Assembly (NCBI RefSeq): GCF_900188085.1
Contig: NZ_FZOU01000004.1
Coordinates: forward strand, 470,177-534,176
Source: Granulicella rosea
GTDB taxonomy: Bacteria > Acidobacteriota > Terriglobia > Terriglobales > Acidobacteriaceae
Direction: 5' to 3'
Length of the DNA stretch: 64,000 nt
Shown: piece by piece, positions 45,983 to 56,011 of the stretch
Layout: every line of letters begins with the position of its first letter
Position numbering within the stretch: the first letter of the stretch is position 1
The notes under the pieces: model-generated
What the model was told of the DNA's origin: nothing
The model's input: the letters and a program-made list of their open reading frames with translations, nothing else
The model's database searches: none
Made by a program: the position numbers and the translations under genes

Positions 45983-47077
45983 TTAGAAGTTTTCCGGCTC
46001 GGCGCCGAGATCGAGATCGTCATCATCGTCGTCCTCGTCATCGTCGTCGTAGCTGCCGAAGCTCGCCGCCAGCGTTGCCGCCGGCAGAACCGAGGTCGGA
46101 CCCGGCTGCGGGTTGCCGTTCTCGTCGATCTTCATGCCGAGCGAAAGGCCCATCTGAGCAAGGATTTCCTTGATCTCGTTCAGGCTCTTGCGGCCGAAGT
46201 TCTTCGTCTTCAGCATCTCGGCTTCGGTCTTCTGGATCAGCTCGCCGATGGTCGCGATATTGGCGTTCTTCAGGCAGTTGTAGCTGCGCACCGAAAGCTC
46301 AAGCTCTTCGACCGAGCGGTTCAGATTCTCGTTGCGGATCGCCGGACCGTCGTGCAGACCGTCGTGGCCTGCCTCCATCTCCTCCTCGAAGTTGATGAAG
46401 ATGGTCATGTGGTCCTTCAGCAGCTTGGCCGAAAGGCCCAGAGCATCGGCCGGCAGAACCGTGCCGTTGGTCCAGATCTCGAGCGTGAGCTTGTCGTAGT
46501 CGGTGATCTGACCGAGACGAGCCGCCTCGACGAGGTAGTTCACCTTGCGGACCGGCGAGTGGACCGAATCGACCGGGATAAAGCCCAGGCCGAGGTCCGC
46601 ATCGAAGTTCTTGTCCGCCGAAATGTAGCCGCGGCCACGCTTCAGACGCATCTCCATATCGATCTTGCCGCCCTCGGAGACCGTGCAGATGTACACGTTC
46701 TTGTCGAGGATCTCGACGTCGCCGTCGGCCTCGATCATGCCGGAGGTGATGACGCCAGCCGCGTCGGCGCGCAGGTAGAGCGCCTTGGGACCGTCGCCCG
46801 CGAGCTTGAACGGGATCTGCTTCAGATTCAGGATGATGTCGGTCGCGTCCTCGACGACGCCGGTGATCGACTGGAACTCGTGCAGCACGCCCTCGATGCG
46901 AACGGCCGTGACCGCCGCGCCTTCGATGGACGAAAGCAGCGTGCGGCGCAGCGCGTTGCCGATGGTCGTGCCGAATCCGCGCTCGAAGGGCTGTGCGCTG
47001 AACTTACCGTACTTGTCGGTCAGGCTGTCGGTTTCAACTGCGAGACGCTTGGGCTTCTGAAAACCTCTCCAAAGCAT
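45983..47077 (-). CDS. rpoA: RNA polymerase alpha subunit
   Basis: 364 residues. N-domain: [31 protein letters not shown] (dimer interface), C-domain (~260-325): [23 protein letters not shown] and [14 protein letters not shown]. It ends with a ~20-residue almost pure Asp/Glu tail ([15 protein letters not shown]), which most alpha subunits lack. ATG at 47077 follows AGGAG at 7-nt spacing; an in-frame start 7 codons earlier has no binding site. Confidence 0.95.
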   Translation of the reverse strand: MLWRGFQKPKRLAVETDSLTDKYGKFSAQPFERGFGTTIGNALRRTLLSSIEGAAVTAVRIEGVLHEFQSITGVVEDATDIILNLKQIPFKLAGDGPKALYLRADAAGVITSGMIEADGDVEILDKNVYICTVSEGGKIDMEMRLKRGRGYISADKNFDADLGLGFIPVDSVHSPVRKVNYLVEAARLGQITDYDKLTLEIWTNGTVLPADALGLSAKLLKDHMTIFINFEEEMEAGHDGLHDGPAIRNENLNRSVEELELSVRSYNCLKNANIATIGELIQKTEAEMLKTKNFGRKSLNEIKEILAQMGLSLGMKIDENGNPQPGPTSVLPAATLAASFGSYDDDDEDDDDDDLDLGAEPENF

Positions 47078-47230
47078 GTGTTTCTCCTTTTCCGTCACGC
47101 GCCGCGAAGCATTTTGCGACGGGCGGATGTTGGTGGTGCGGTGGGACTGCGGGTACCGCGTGTTGCCATGACAGCCAAACGCGGTGAAGGGCCTCGAAGC
47201 CCCTCACCGCCTGGCCGACAAACTTTTCTA

Positions 47231-47863
47231 CTACTTCGAGTAGAGTTCGACGATCAGCTGCTCGTTGACCGGGAGCTGAATGTCCTCGCGCTTCGGCAGA
47301 GCGACAACCTTGCCGGAGAACTCGTCGCGGTTGATCGTGAGCCACTGCACTGAGCTCAGACCGGAGGCGAAGTCCTTCGCCGTCTCGAGCAGAACCAGCT
47401 TGGAAGAACCCTCGCGGACCTTGATCTCATCGCCGACCTTGCACTGGAAGGAGGGGATGTTCACCTTGCGGCCGTTGACCGTGAGGTGTCCGTGACGGAC
47501 GACCTGGCGGGCCTGGCGGCGGCTGGTGGCGAAGCCGAGACGGTACGCCACGTTGTCGAGGCGGGTCTCGAGTTGCTGCAGGAGCAGTTCGCCGGTGACG
47601 CCGGTCTTGGCCGAGGCCTTCTGGTAGTAGGCGCGGAACTGGGTCTCGAGCGTGAAGTAGATGCGCTTGGCCTTCTGCTTCTCACGCAGCTGCAGACCGT
47701 AGCCGACAACCTTCTTCACCTTGCGCGACTGGCCGTGCTGTCCCGGGGGAAAGTTACGCTTCTCGACGGGGCACTTCTCGGTGAAGCACTTGGGTCCTTT
47801 GAGGAAGAGCTTGACGCCGTCGCGGCGGCACATGCGGCAGACGGGTCCTGTGTAACGTGCCAT
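47231..47863 (-). CDS. rpsD: 30S ribosomal protein S4 (zinc-binding form)
   Basis: 210 residues. Begins [20 protein letters not shown] with a Cys4 zinc site (C9, C12, C26, C31), followed by the S4 RNA-binding core ([38 protein letters not shown]). S4 nucleates 16S 5'-domain assembly and represses the alpha operon in E. coli; whether it does so here cannot be seen. Confidence 0.96.
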   Translation of the reverse strand: MARYTGPVCRMCRRDGVKLFLKGPKCFTEKCPVEKRNFPPGQHGQSRKVKKVVGYGLQLREKQKAKRIYFTLETQFRAYYQKASAKTGVTGELLLQQLETRLDNVAYRLGFATSRRQARQVVRHGHLTVNGRKVNIPSFQCKVGDEIKVREGSSKLVLLETAKDFASGLSSVQWLTINRDEFSGKVVALPKREDIQLPVNEQLIVELYSK

Positions 47864-47914
47864 TTGAATCTCCTGATTGATCCGGAGTGAACCAGATTTC
47901 GGTTGTCGATCGCT

Positions 47915-48127
47915 TTACAGGTCGGCTGACCCTTCTTCACGATCCATGCTGATCTTTACGTGCGTTGGAAGTAAGTACATCTGCTTCCCGCAAAACGAAC
48001 ACTTACAGCCCGTCGCCGACACGCAACTCTTACAAAACTTCGTTTGAGGGCGACAACCGCATACATAGAACCGATCACTTGAGCGAGGTTCAAAGATGCA
48101 ACGGCTGCAGCCCCCAACGTAGATCAA
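47915..48127 (-). CDS. Possible Cys-rich small protein between rpsK and rpsD
   Basis: A 70-codon frame starting TTG at 48127, overlapping the rpsK stop as TTGA, and ending 51 nt before rpsD. It has nine Cys in CxxC/CxC pairs (GCSRC, CGC, CKSC, CKCSFC), which suggests a zinc ribbon. The DNA is clearly lower in GC than the ribosomal genes around it. No ATG near the start and no strong binding site, so it may not be expressed. Not recognised as any ribosomal protein. Confidence 0.4.
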   Translation of the reverse strand: MIYVGGCSRCIFEPRSSDRFYVCGCRPQTKFCKSCVSATGCKCSFCGKQMYLLPTHVKISMDREEGSADL

Positions 48128-48549
48128 ACGCGGCGGCGCTTCGGCGGACGGCAGCCGTTGTGCGGCATCGGCGTAACGTCGCGGATGCTGCGCACATCGA
48201 TGCCGGCGGTGGCGAGGGCGCGGATCGCGGACTCGCGGCCGGAGCCGGGACCCGAGACGCGTACATCGACCGAGCGGAGACCGTGGTCGCGCGCTGCGTT
48301 GGCGGCACCGACAGCGGCCTGCTGCGCGGCAAACGGGGTGCCCTTGCGGGAGCCGCGGAAGCCGAGCGAGCCGGAGCTCTTCCAGCTCAGCGTGTTGCCG
48401 GTCTGGTCGGTGATGGTGACGATGGTGTTGTTGAACGACGCCTGGATGAAGACAAGACCGTACGGAACGTTCTTCCGTTCGCGCTTCTTGAACTTCTTGT
48501 TCTTACCTGCGGCCGCCTTGTTCTTCTGCTGATTCTGTGTCTTCGCCAT
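48124..48549 (-). CDS. rpsK: 30S ribosomal protein S11
   Basis: 141 residues; core [35 protein letters not shown] and [17 protein letters not shown] Lys/Gln-rich N-terminal extension of ~20 residues ([20 protein letters not shown]) precedes it. It sits in the 30S platform. It abuts rpsM without a gap. Confidence 0.96.
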   Translation of the reverse strand: MAKTQNQQKNKAAAGKNKKFKKRERKNVPYGLVFIQASFNNTIVTITDQTGNTLSWKSSGSLGFRGSRKGTPFAAQQAAVGAANAARDHGLRSVDVRVSGPGSGRESAIRALATAGIDVRSIRDVTPMPHNGCRPPKRRRV

Positions 48550-48930
48550 TTACTTGGTCGCTTTCTTCTTACCGGCAACCGTGCCCTTGCGGGGACCCTT
48601 GCGAGTACGAGCGTTGGTGTGGGTGCGCTGGCCGCGAACCGGCAGCGAGCGACGGTGGCGAAGGCCACGGTACGACTGAATCTCGATCAGGCGCTTGATG
48701 TTGAGCGAGATCTCCTTGCGGAGGTCGCCTTCGATCTGGCCTTCCTTTTCGATGATCTGACGGATAGTGTTGAGCTGGTCTTCATCGAGCGTACCGACCT
48801 TGACGATCGGGTCGATGCCGGCCTCGGTCAGAATCTTCGCTGCACGCGAATCGCCGATGCCGTAAATGTAGGTGAGACCGATGCGTACCTGCTTGTTATT
48901 CGGTACGTCGACTCCGGAGATACGAGCCAT
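48550..48930 (-). CDS. rpsM: 30S ribosomal protein S13
   Basis: 126 residues; [20 protein letters not shown] at the start, [20 protein letters not shown] (the tRNA-contacting motif) and a Lys-rich end. It lies in the 30S head. Its stop touches the rpsK start (48549/48550). Confidence 0.96.
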   Translation of the reverse strand: MARISGVDVPNNKQVRIGLTYIYGIGDSRAAKILTEAGIDPIVKVGTLDEDQLNTIRQIIEKEGQIEGDLRKEISLNIKRLIEIQSYRGLRHRRSLPVRGQRTHTNARTRKGPRKGTVAGKKKATK

Positions 48931-49065
48931 GGTGAATCCTTTTCAGGGTTGAGCCCTCAGGCCTTGCCAGAGGTGCGGGGTGATGGGTTTGCGGTTGCTC
49001 CGCCGGGTTCAACGCAAGCCTTGACTTCGGCTAACTAGCCTGGCGGTACCGGGTGTGAACTGAAC

Positions 49066-49179
49066 TTAGCCCTGACGCTGCTTGTGCTTCGCGTTCTCAC
49101 AGATCACGCGAACCACGCCACGGCGATGGATGACCTTGCACTTGTCACAGATCTTCTTTACAGATGCACGTACCTTCAT
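49066..49179 (-). CDS. rpmJ: 50S ribosomal protein L36 (zinc-binding form)
   Basis: 37 residues: [20 protein letters not shown] and then [17 protein letters not shown]. It has the C-x2-C...C...H zinc site (C11, C14, C27, H32), the zinc form of L36. It lies in the usual place between infA and rpsM. Confidence 0.95.
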   Translation of the reverse strand: MKVRASVKKICDKCKVIHRRGVVRVICENAKHKQRQG

Positions 49180-49337
49180 TGGTGGATCCCTTCATTCCCT
49201 CGCATGGCTCGCGCCCGCGAGGCTTTTGCACACGGGTTTTACGCCGAGGCTATTCGCACACAACAGCACAACCCGAAGGCGGCGCCTTTGCAAAACTTTT
49301 GGTTTGGAGACTTGCGTTCCGCGCCTGAGGCCTACAG

Positions 49338-49556
49338 CTATTTGTAGCGGTAGACGATACGGCCACGGTTGAGGTCGTACGGGCTCAACTCGATCGCAAC
49401 GCGGTCGCCGGGGAGAATGCGGATGAAGTTCTTGCGCATGCGTCCCGAGACGTGAGCGAGAGCCTGGTGCTTATTCTCAAGCTCCACCTTGAACATCGCA
49501 TTCGGCAGCGTCTCGACGACGACCGCCATCACTTCAATTGCATCTTCCTTCGACAA
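49338..49556 (-). CDS. infA: Translation initiation factor IF-1
   Basis: 72 residues, the usual length; [39 protein letters not shown] and RGRIVYRYK. One OB fold that binds the ribosomal A site during initiation. It lies between map and rpmJ, the standard order. Confidence 0.96.
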   Translation of the reverse strand: MSKEDAIEVMAVVVETLPNAMFKVELENKHQALAHVSGRMRKNFIRILPGDRVAIELSPYDLNRGRIVYRYK

Positions 49557-49662
49557 ACGAATCTCCTTGTGACTTCACAGACGACACATCCGGCGGCCAT
49601 CCGACCGCCCAATGCACCATCTTCAATACTACTTCAACTTTCGCCGCAGGTGGGAGAAAAGA

Positions 49663-50412
49663 TCAGCGAGTCAGGACGTATGGTCCATCCTTGGTGATCG
49701 CGACCGTGTGCTCGAAGTGCGCCGAGTAGCTGCCGTCGAGCGTAATCGCCGTCCAGCCGTCCTTCAACACCTTCACCTCGGCCCCGCCGGCGTTGATCAT
49801 CGGCTCGATCGCAAGCACCATCCCCGCCTTCAGCCGCGGCCCTTTGCCCGCAACGCCGTAGTTCGGCACCTGCGGATCCTCGTGCATCGCGCGCCCAATG
49901 CCGTGCCCCACGAACTCGCGGACCACGCCGAAGCCCGCCGCCTCGCACATCTCCTGTACCGCGTTGCCGATATCGCCCAAACGGCCGCCGACGACCGCAA
50001 ACTTGATCGCCTCTTCGAGCGACGCCTGGGTGACATCCAGCAGCTTGCGCGTCTGCGGGCTCGCCTTGCCCACCGCATACGTCACCGCGCAGTCCGAATA
50101 GAAGCCGTCGACGATCACGCCACAGTCGATCGAGACGATATCGCCGTCCTTCAGCACTGTCTTCACATTCGGAATGCCATGCACAACCTGGTGATTCACC
50201 GACGTGCAGAGAGCTGCCGGGAAGCCGTGGTAGCCCTTGAACGCGGCGACAGCCTTGAGTTCCGCAATCTTTTTGACGGCTGCTTCTTCGAGATCCATCG
50301 TCGTCGCGCCCACCTGCACGATGGGGCGAATCGCTTCATGCACCTGCCGGAGAATGATTCCGGAGTGGCGCATCTTCTCAATCTCTTGAGGGGTCTTGAT
50401 CATGATCGCCAT
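49663..50412 (-). CDS. map: Methionine aminopeptidase, type I
   Basis: 249 residues. Metal ligands: D in VSIDCGVIVDGFYSDCAVTY (two Asp), H in GHGIGRAMHEDPQVPN, E in LAIEPMIN and the final E in FEHTVAIT. It removes the N-terminal Met from new proteins. It follows adk by 2 nt and precedes infA. Confidence 0.95.
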   Translation of the reverse strand: MAIMIKTPQEIEKMRHSGIILRQVHEAIRPIVQVGATTMDLEEAAVKKIAELKAVAAFKGYHGFPAALCTSVNHQVVHGIPNVKTVLKDGDIVSIDCGVIVDGFYSDCAVTYAVGKASPQTRKLLDVTQASLEEAIKFAVVGGRLGDIGNAVQEMCEAAGFGVVREFVGHGIGRAMHEDPQVPNYGVAGKGPRLKAGMVLAIEPMINAGGAEVKVLKDGWTAITLDGSYSAHFEHTVAITKDGPYVLTR

Positions 50413-50414
50413 GG

Positions 50415-51158
50415 TTATTTCACGCTCCCGGCGACAGCGGGAAACTCCGCCCGCAGCTCCTGCAATGCCGCTACAATCTCCGCCGCCACGGCCTCAACCG
50501 AAAGGTCGCCGTTGACCGAGCGAAAGCGGCCCGAATTCTGGTAGTGCGGGACGACAGGAAGCGTCTTCGCTTCGTACTCGCGCATCCGCTTGTGAAACGA
50601 TTCTTCCGTATCGTCGTCACGCTGCAACAGCGCCGCGCCATCGTCATTGCAACGGTTTTCGATCTTCGGAGGATTCGAGTAGATGTTGTAAATACAACCG
50701 CACTGGGGACAACTGCGGCGGCCGGTGATGCGTCGCAGAAGCTGATCCTCGTCCACGCGAATCTGTACGGCGACGAGCGGCGGCAGTTCGCTTTGTTCCG
50801 CCGTGTAAGCGTCCAGCCACTGTGCCTGCCCGAGCGTCCGGGGAAAGCCGTCGAGAATGTAGCCTTGTGCAGCGTCCGGTTCCGAGAGGCGCGACGCAAC
50901 CATCTCGTTCACCAGATCGTCCGGCACCAGTTTGCCTTCGCGCACCAGGCTTTCGAAGAGTTTGCCCAGTTCGGTCTGGCGGGTACGGTGGTCGCGCAGC
51001 AGGTCGCCGGTCGAGATCTGCGGCACGCCAAACTGCGTGACGAGAATTTTGGCCTGCGTGCCCTTGCCTGCGCCGGGAGGCCCGATGAGCAGTACGGGCC
51101 CGGGCAGGAACTCTCCTGCCAGGGCCGCATGGTTCGTATTGTGGTTCGATTCCGTCAC
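50415..51158 (-). CDS. adk: Adenylate kinase, long-LID zinc type
   Basis: 247 residues from a GTG at 51158 (the best start after the secY stop at 51170). The P-loop is LIGPPGAGKGTQ; DGFPRTLGQAQ and the LID with CPQC...C-N-D-D give a Cys3-Asp zinc site. It balances AMP, ADP and ATP. An N-terminal extension of ~20 residues (TESNHNTNHAALAGEFLPG) comes before the P-loop strand. GTG is poorly supported by a binding site, so translation may depend on coupling to secY. Confidence 0.93.
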   Translation of the reverse strand: MTESNHNTNHAALAGEFLPGPVLLIGPPGAGKGTQAKILVTQFGVPQISTGDLLRDHRTRQTELGKLFESLVREGKLVPDDLVNEMVASRLSEPDAAQGYILDGFPRTLGQAQWLDAYTAEQSELPPLVAVQIRVDEDQLLRRITGRRSCPQCGCIYNIYSNPPKIENRCNDDGAALLQRDDDTEESFHKRMREYEAKTLPVVPHYQNSGRFRSVNGDLSVEAVAAEIVAALQELRAEFPAVAGSVK

Positions 51159-51169
51159 GTTCGTCGCGC

Positions 51170-52582
51170 CTACCAGCTCCGCTTTCCGCGGATGCGGCCC
51201 GACTTCGGCGAGAAGCCGTCGTAGTGGCGCATGATGAGCTGCGATTCGATCTGCTGGATCGTATCCGTCGCCACACCCACCACGATCAGCAGCGAGGTGC
51301 CGCCGAAGTAGAAGTTGACGCCCAGACCGTTGGTCATCCAGGTCGGCAGATGGTCGAACGCTCCGCCGATGAGCCACAGGTGGTTGAAGTGAATACCCGA
51401 GATCAACAGCGTCGGGATGATCGTGATGATGATCAGGTAGATCGCGCCAACCAGCGTGATGCGCGTCAGCACATCGTTGATGAAGTCCGACGTGCGGCGG
51501 CCAGGACGGATGCCGGGGATGAACCCGCCATACTTCCGCATGTTGTCCGCGATGTCGTCCGGACGGAAGACGATCGAGATGTAGAAGTAGGCGAAGAAGA
51601 TGATCGCCGCAGCCTGCAAAAGCACGTACCAGGGTTCACCCGGCGCCAGATTGCGCAGGATGGGACCGAAGAACGAGGTATCCACCAGCTTGGGGCTGCC
51701 GAAGAAGCTCATGTTCGAAAACAGCAATGGAGCCGACAGGATCGAGCTCGCGAAGATGACCGGCATCACGCCGCCGGAGTTCACCTTCAGCGGCAGATGG
51801 GTCGACTGGCCGCCCATCATCTTGCGACCGACGATGCGCTTGGCGTACTGCACCGGAATACGGCGCTCCGACCGCTCGACAAAGATAATGAAGGCGACGA
51901 CGCCAACCATCAGCGCGATCAGGATCAGGATCGCCACCGGGGTGAATCCGCCCCATGCGTTGGTGCTGGCCTTGACGTAAAGCTCATTGATGCCCGCAGG
52001 CAGACCGACCACAATACCCGTAAAGATCAGCAGCGACATGCCGTTGCCGATGCCGCGCTCGGTGATCTGCTCGCCCAGCCACATGATGAAGGCCGTACCG
52101 GTGGTCAGAGTCAGGACGCACATCGGAATGAACGCGCCGCGGGAGATGGTCACCATGGGCGCGCCGGTGGTCGTGTTGGTCAGAGTCATCGCGATGGCGA
52201 AGGACTGTACGATCGCGAGCAGCACCGTGACGTAACGGGTCCACTGGGTGATCTTCCGGCGGCCAAGCTCGCCTTCCTTCTGCAGCTTCGCGAGCGGCTC
52301 ATAGATGACCGTCAGGAGCTGGAAGATGATCGACGCCGTGATGTACGGCATGATGCCCAGCGCGAAGATGGTCAGCTTGCGCAGGTTGCCGCCCGAGAAC
52401 AGGTCGACGAGGCCGAGCGCCGAACCCGCGTTCTGGCTGAAGAACTGCGCCAGCATGTCGGCGTTGATGCCCGGCGTAGGGATGTGTCCGCCCAGGCGAT
52501 AGACGGCGAGCAGGCCCAGGGTGAAGAACACCCGCTTGCGCAGGTCGGGGATACGGAAGATGTTTGCGATCTTGTCGAACAT
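51170..52582 (-). CDS. secY: Protein translocase subunit SecY
   Basis: 470 residues with ten membrane helices. NIFRIPDLRKRVFFTLGLL at the start, PTPGINADML, GIMPYITASIIFQLL (plug/TM2 region), RRIPVQYAKRIVGRKM (cytoplasmic loop for SecA and ribosome) and GFIPGIRPGRRTSDF. It is slightly longer than E. coli SecY. Forms the SecYEG channel. Standard spc-block position after rplO. Confidence 0.96.
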   Translation of the reverse strand: MFDKIANIFRIPDLRKRVFFTLGLLAVYRLGGHIPTPGINADMLAQFFSQNAGSALGLVDLFSGGNLRKLTIFALGIMPYITASIIFQLLTVIYEPLAKLQKEGELGRRKITQWTRYVTVLLAIVQSFAIAMTLTNTTTGAPMVTISRGAFIPMCVLTLTTGTAFIMWLGEQITERGIGNGMSLLIFTGIVVGLPAGINELYVKASTNAWGGFTPVAILILIALMVGVVAFIIFVERSERRIPVQYAKRIVGRKMMGGQSTHLPLKVNSGGVMPVIFASSILSAPLLFSNMSFFGSPKLVDTSFFGPILRNLAPGEPWYVLLQAAAIIFFAYFYISIVFRPDDIADNMRKYGGFIPGIRPGRRTSDFINDVLTRITLVGAIYLIIITIIPTLLISGIHFNHLWLIGGAFDHLPTWMTNGLGVNFYFGGTSLLIVVGVATDTIQQIESQLIMRHYDGFSPKSGRIRGKRSW

Positions 52583-52679
52583 CGAAGAGAAGGTCCCCCA
52601 CAGGGTGGCGATACGGAAAGTCGTTACTTGAAATGGAAAGACGGGGGCACGTTGCCCCCGCTTGCCATGCTATCGCAGA

Positions 52680-53144
52680 TTACGCGCCAATCAGAATCGC
52701 CTGTCCGCCGGCAGCCTCGATGGCGGCCTTGGCCGACGCCGAGAACTTGTGCGCATGGACGGTGATGGCTGCCTTGATCTCGCCGTTGTTCAGCACCTTG
52801 ATCAGGCCGTTCTTGCGGCGAAGCAGGTTCAGCTCAACGATCTTCTCGAGCGAGAACTCGGCGGTTCCGGTCGCGGCGTTGATCTCAGCCAGACGATCGA
52901 GACCGACCACGGTGTACTCCACGCGGAAGATGTTGGTGAAGCCGCGCTTCGGCAGACGACGGTGAAGCGGCATCTGGCCGCCCTCGAAGCCGCGCATCAG
53001 GGACGAACCCGAACGCGAGCCCTGACCCTTGTGTCCACGGGTCGAGGTCTTACCCATGCCCGAACCCATACCGCGGCCGACGCGCTTCTTGTTTTCATTC
53101 GCCTTGGTGGGCGGACGCAGATTGGAAAGATTACGAATTGCCAT
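52680..53144 (-). CDS. rplO: 50S ribosomal protein L15
   Basis: 154 residues; [40 protein letters not shown] and [20 protein letters not shown] at 53144 follows GAGGAC; an upstream in-frame Met has no family support. A late-assembly 50S protein. It precedes secY with a 97-nt gap. Confidence 0.95.
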   Translation of the reverse strand: MAIRNLSNLRPPTKANENKKRVGRGMGSGMGKTSTRGHKGQGSRSGSSLMRGFEGGQMPLHRRLPKRGFTNIFRVEYTVVGLDRLAEINAATGTAEFSLEKIVELNLLRRKNGLIKVLNNGEIKAAITVHAHKFSASAKAAIEAAGGQAILIGA

Positions 53145-53210
53145 GTTGTCCTCGCTCAACGCCGGCGGCAGGGTATGCCGATCCGACTCGCATATGGTTG
53201 TGAAACGAAA

Positions 53211-53396
53211 TTAGTCGACGATACGGACGAGGTGCGGAACCTTTGCCACCATGCCACGGATCGAGGGGGAGTCCTCGCGGACGACGACCTGATTGAGACG
53301 CGTGAAGCCAAGACCCTTGATGACGAGCTTGTGCTTGACCGGCGTGCAGATCATCGAACGGAAGTACTGAAGCTTGAATGTTGCCTTGTCTGCCAT
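53211..53396 (-). CDS. rpmD: 50S ribosomal protein L30
   Basis: 61 residues; KLQYFRSMICTPVKHKLVIK and GLGFTRLNQVVVREDSPSIR, the short bacterial L30 fold. Lies between rpsE and rplO, the standard order. Confidence 0.95.
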   Translation of the reverse strand: MADKATFKLQYFRSMICTPVKHKLVIKGLGFTRLNQVVVREDSPSIRGMVAKVPHLVRIVD

Positions 53397-53426
53397 TGTT
53401 CTTCTCCGACCTGAATCTGAAAGTTT

Positions 53427-53933
53427 TTACAGCTCGTCGACGGACTTGCCACGCAGCGCCGCAACTTCAGCGCGGTCGCGCAGTTGGACCAGAGCGTCGA
53501 ACGTCGCCTTGACCACGTTGTGCGGATTGGCGGTGCCGAGCGACTTGGTGAGCACGTTCTGGATGCCGGCCGAAGTCATGACGGCGCGAACCGTCTTGCC
53601 GGCGATGACGCCAGTACCTTCCGGAGCCGGCTTCAACATCACCTGGCCTGCGCCGAAGTGGCCCAGAACCTGGTGCGGGATGGTCGTCTCGGTGAGGTTG
53701 ATCTTGAAGAGGTTCTTCTTGGCGGCTTCGATGCCCTTGCGGATCGCCTGGGGAACTTCCTTCGCCTTGCCGGAGCCGTAGCCGACCACGCCTTCAGCCG
53801 GGTCGCCGATGACGACCAGAGCCGCGAACGACATGTTCTTACCGCCCTTGACGACCTTCGTGACGCGGTTGATCGAAACAACCTCGTCCTTGAGGTTGAG
53901 GCGGTTGGCGTCGAGTTTCTTGCGGATTGCCAT
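53427..53933 (-). CDS. rpsE: 30S ribosomal protein S5
   Basis: 168 residues; [20 protein letters not shown] (double-stranded-RNA-binding-like N-domain), [19 protein letters not shown] and [20 protein letters not shown]. It acts in decoding accuracy and the mRNA entry site. Confidence 0.96.
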   Translation of the reverse strand: MAIRKKLDANRLNLKDEVVSINRVTKVVKGGKNMSFAALVVIGDPAEGVVGYGSGKAKEVPQAIRKGIEAAKKNLFKINLTETTIPHQVLGHFGAGQVMLKPAPEGTGVIAGKTVRAVMTSAGIQNVLTKSLGTANPHNVVKATFDALVQLRDRAEVAALRGKSVDEL

Positions 53934-53977
53934 AGTATTTATCCTGTCTAAATCGAAACTTGTGGGGTGGCTACTGC

Positions 53978-54343
53978 TTAGAAGTCGAGTCCAGCCTCGC
54001 GTGCGGCCTCTGCGAGAGCCTTCACGCGACCGTGATACAGGTAGCCGCCACGGTCGAATACGACCTTCTTGACGCCCTTCTCGATACCGCGCTCGGCGAT
54101 GAGCTTGCCCACCAGCTTGGCGGCCTCGATGTTGCCGCCGTAGACGGCCTCTTCACCCTTCTTGGTCATCGAAGAGGCAGCGGCGATCGTCACGCCGTTG
54201 AGATCGTCGATCAGCTGGGTGTAGATGTGGTTGAGCGAGCGGTACACATTGAGGCGGGGACGCTCGGCGGTGCCGGACATCTTCTCGCGGATGCGGGTGT
54301 GGACGCGCTGGCGGATTACGTTACGTTCGCGGGGCTTGATCAT
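53978..54343 (-). CDS. rplR: 50S ribosomal protein L18
   Basis: 121 residues; [40 protein letters not shown] and [20 protein letters not shown]. It binds 5S rRNA. A 181-nt spacer separates it from rplF upstream. Confidence 0.96.
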   Translation of the reverse strand: MIKPRERNVIRQRVHTRIREKMSGTAERPRLNVYRSLNHIYTQLIDDLNGVTIAAASSMTKKGEEAVYGGNIEAAKLVGKLIAERGIEKGVKKVVFDRGGYLYHGRVKALAEAAREAGLDF

Positions 54344-54477
54344 GGTGATTCCTTCCTAGTGGCGTACGCAGAGTGCTGCGGACGTTCGGTAATGTTTTGG
54401 GCACCGGGTCGAGATCCTTAGGATCGGGGCACGGTACTTAGGCCGGTAGAGCCGAGGCGGCACCGGAGAAGCGGGAG

Positions 54478-54508
54478 CCAGAGCAGCAGGTTCTTCATGC
54501 TGCTTTGG
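54478..54508 (-). other. Hairpin in the rplF-rplR spacer
   Basis: CCAGAGCAGCA and TGCTGCTTTGG form an 11-bp stem (one wobble) with a 9-nt loop, ~15 nt after the rplF stop in the transcript. It has no T-run. The rest of 54344-54477 shows only scattered small inverted repeats. Confidence 0.5.
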
Positions 54509-54524
54509 CCCCGGCATCTCGGAG

Positions 54525-55064
54525 TTACTTCGCGCCCGTCTTTCCGACCTTCTTCTTCAGCTTCTCGCCGGTGTAGCGAACGCCCTTGTTCTTGTAGGGA
54601 TCCGGCTTGCGCAGCGAGCGCATGTCGGCGGCGACCTGTCCGACCTGCTGGCGATCGATGCCTGCGATGGTCAGGTGGAGCTGCTTGGGATCGATGGTGA
54701 CTTCGATGCCGGTGGGCAGCGGGAACTCGATCGGGTGAGAGTAGCCGAGCGTGAATACGACCATGCCCTTACCCTTCAGCTCGGCGCGATAACCGATGCC
54801 GACGATGTCGAGATCCTTCGTCCAGCCGGTGGTCACGCCGGTGACGGCGTTGAAGACCAGGGCGCGGGTGAGGCCGTGGAAGCCCGAGAGCTTATCGTTC
54901 TCACGCTCAACGATCAGGTGACCGTCCTTCTCGACGACCGTGATACCGGTCGCGATCAGCGCGGAGACCTTGCCCTTGGGCCCGGTGACGTTGAACTTGC
55001 CATCTTCGATCGTGTACTTGACGCCTGCGGGCAGCGCGATCGGCTTCTTACCAATACGGGACAT
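54525..55064 (-). CDS. rplF: 50S ribosomal protein L6
   Basis: 179 residues; [41 protein letters not shown] core and the terminal [20 protein letters not shown], which lies near the factor-binding site. Standard length and order after rpsH. Confidence 0.96.
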   Translation of the reverse strand: MSRIGKKPIALPAGVKYTIEDGKFNVTGPKGKVSALIATGITVVEKDGHLIVERENDKLSGFHGLTRALVFNAVTGVTTGWTKDLDIVGIGYRAELKGKGMVVFTLGYSHPIEFPLPTGIEVTIDPKQLHLTIAGIDRQQVGQVAADMRSLRKPDPYKNKGVRYTGEKLKKKVGKTGAK

Positions 55065-55092
55065 GAGATTTCCTTGGGTGGCTTGCGAGTCT

Positions 55093-55120
55093 GGTCGGGA
55101 TGCATGCGAGCATCCCGACC
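55093..55120 (-). other. Perfect hairpin just upstream of rplF
   Basis: GGTCGGGATGC and GCATCCCGACC form a perfect 11-bp stem with a 6-nt loop, ending ~29 nt before the rplF start in the transcript. No T-run; a processing or regulatory site is possible. Confidence 0.6.
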
Positions 55121-55182
55121 TTCCACTGCAGCCGGCGGCCTGAGCCGCTGTCGAACTAAATACGTGAAATTACCAGGCCAGG

Positions 55183-55218
55183 TCTACCAGACTTCGGCAA
55201 GGAGCTATCGGCCAACTA
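55183..55218 (-). pseudogene. Decayed copy of the rpsH 3' end
   Basis: On the minus strand this stretch reads GTTGGC CGA TAG CTC..., matching the rpsH end GTTGGC GGA GAG CTT... at ~26 of 33 positions. It would encode VGR-stop-LLAEVW-stop against the real VGGELLAEVW-stop. Most differences are synonymous third-base changes, which points to an old duplicate of coding sequence lying 28 nt after rpsH. Confidence 0.6.
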
Positions 55219-55245
55219 CGCGCGATCTCCCAAAGTCCGTTGAAG

Positions 55246-55644
55246 TTACCAGACCTCAGCGAGAAGCTCTCCGCCAACACCTTCGCGGCGCGCCTGGCGG
55301 CCGGTCATGACACCCTTGGGCGTCGTCATGATCGAGATACCAAGACCACCCTGTACGCGGCGGATCTCGTTCTTGCCGAGATATACGCGGCAGCCGGGGC
55401 GCGAGACGCGCTTCAGGTCGCGAATGACAGCCTCATTGTTCGGGCCGTACTTCAGGTAAACGCGGATGACCTTCTGGCCGTCTTCCTCGGTCGCCTTGTA
55501 GTTCGCGATATAGCCCTCTTCCTTCAGGATACGGGCGATCTCGCTCTTCAGCTTCGAGGCAGGAGCGTCCAGCTTCTGGTGGCGGGCGCGCATGGAGTTA
55601 CGGATGCGGGTCAAAAAGTCTGCTACAGGGTCGGTCAGATTCAT
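55246..55644 (-). CDS. rpsH: 30S ribosomal protein S8
   Basis: 132 residues; DPVADFLTRIRNSMRARHQK and GISIMTTPKGVMTGRQARRE plus the C-terminal GVGGELLAEVW. It binds 16S helix 21; in E. coli it also represses the spc operon, which cannot be judged here. Followed by a decayed copy of its own 3' end. Confidence 0.96.
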   Translation of the reverse strand: MNLTDPVADFLTRIRNSMRARHQKLDAPASKLKSEIARILKEEGYIANYKATEEDGQKVIRVYLKYGPNNEAVIRDLKRVSRPGCRVYLGKNEIRRVQGGLGISIMTTPKGVMTGRQARREGVGGELLAEVW

Positions 55645-55752
55645 TCCATCTCCAATGACACTCCCCGTTCGCCCGAAGTGTCTCTTCGAGAACCAGCGGG
55701 AGTGTTTGCTGCGGTAAAGCGGGACCGAAGCGGAAGCCTCGGCCCGTGAAAA

Positions 55753-55938
55753 CTACCAGCTCGACTTGACGACGCCCGGAATCTCACCCTTGAGAGCGAG
55801 CGAGCGGAAGCAGAGACGGCATACGCCAAACTTGCGGAGGAACGCGCGAGGACGGCCGCAGAGCTGGCAGCGGTTGTGCTGGCGAGACTTGAACTTCGGG
55901 ACGCGGGCGTCTTTGACGCGCTTTGCAGTAGTTGCCAT
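55753..55938 (-). CDS. rpsZ: 30S ribosomal protein S14, zinc type (type Z)
   Basis: 61 residues, the short form; zinc ligands in CQLCGRP...[10 protein letters not shown] (two CxxC). Ends [11 protein letters not shown]. Located between rplE and rpsH, the usual place. Zinc-free paralogues, if any, are elsewhere in the genome. Confidence 0.95.
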   Translation of the reverse strand: MATTAKRVKDARVPKFKSRQHNRCQLCGRPRAFLRKFGVCRLCFRSLALKGEIPGVVKSSW

Positions 55939-56011
55939 GATCTGGACTATCCTATCTTCTTTGAAACCTTATCCCCCGAGCGGCTACCGCTCAGGGGAGT
56001 GTCGTTGAATC

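Noticed and set aside
49084..49372. Plus-strand short frames opposite rpmJ and infA
   Set aside because: They overlap rpmJ on the other strand, lack similarity and have no binding site.
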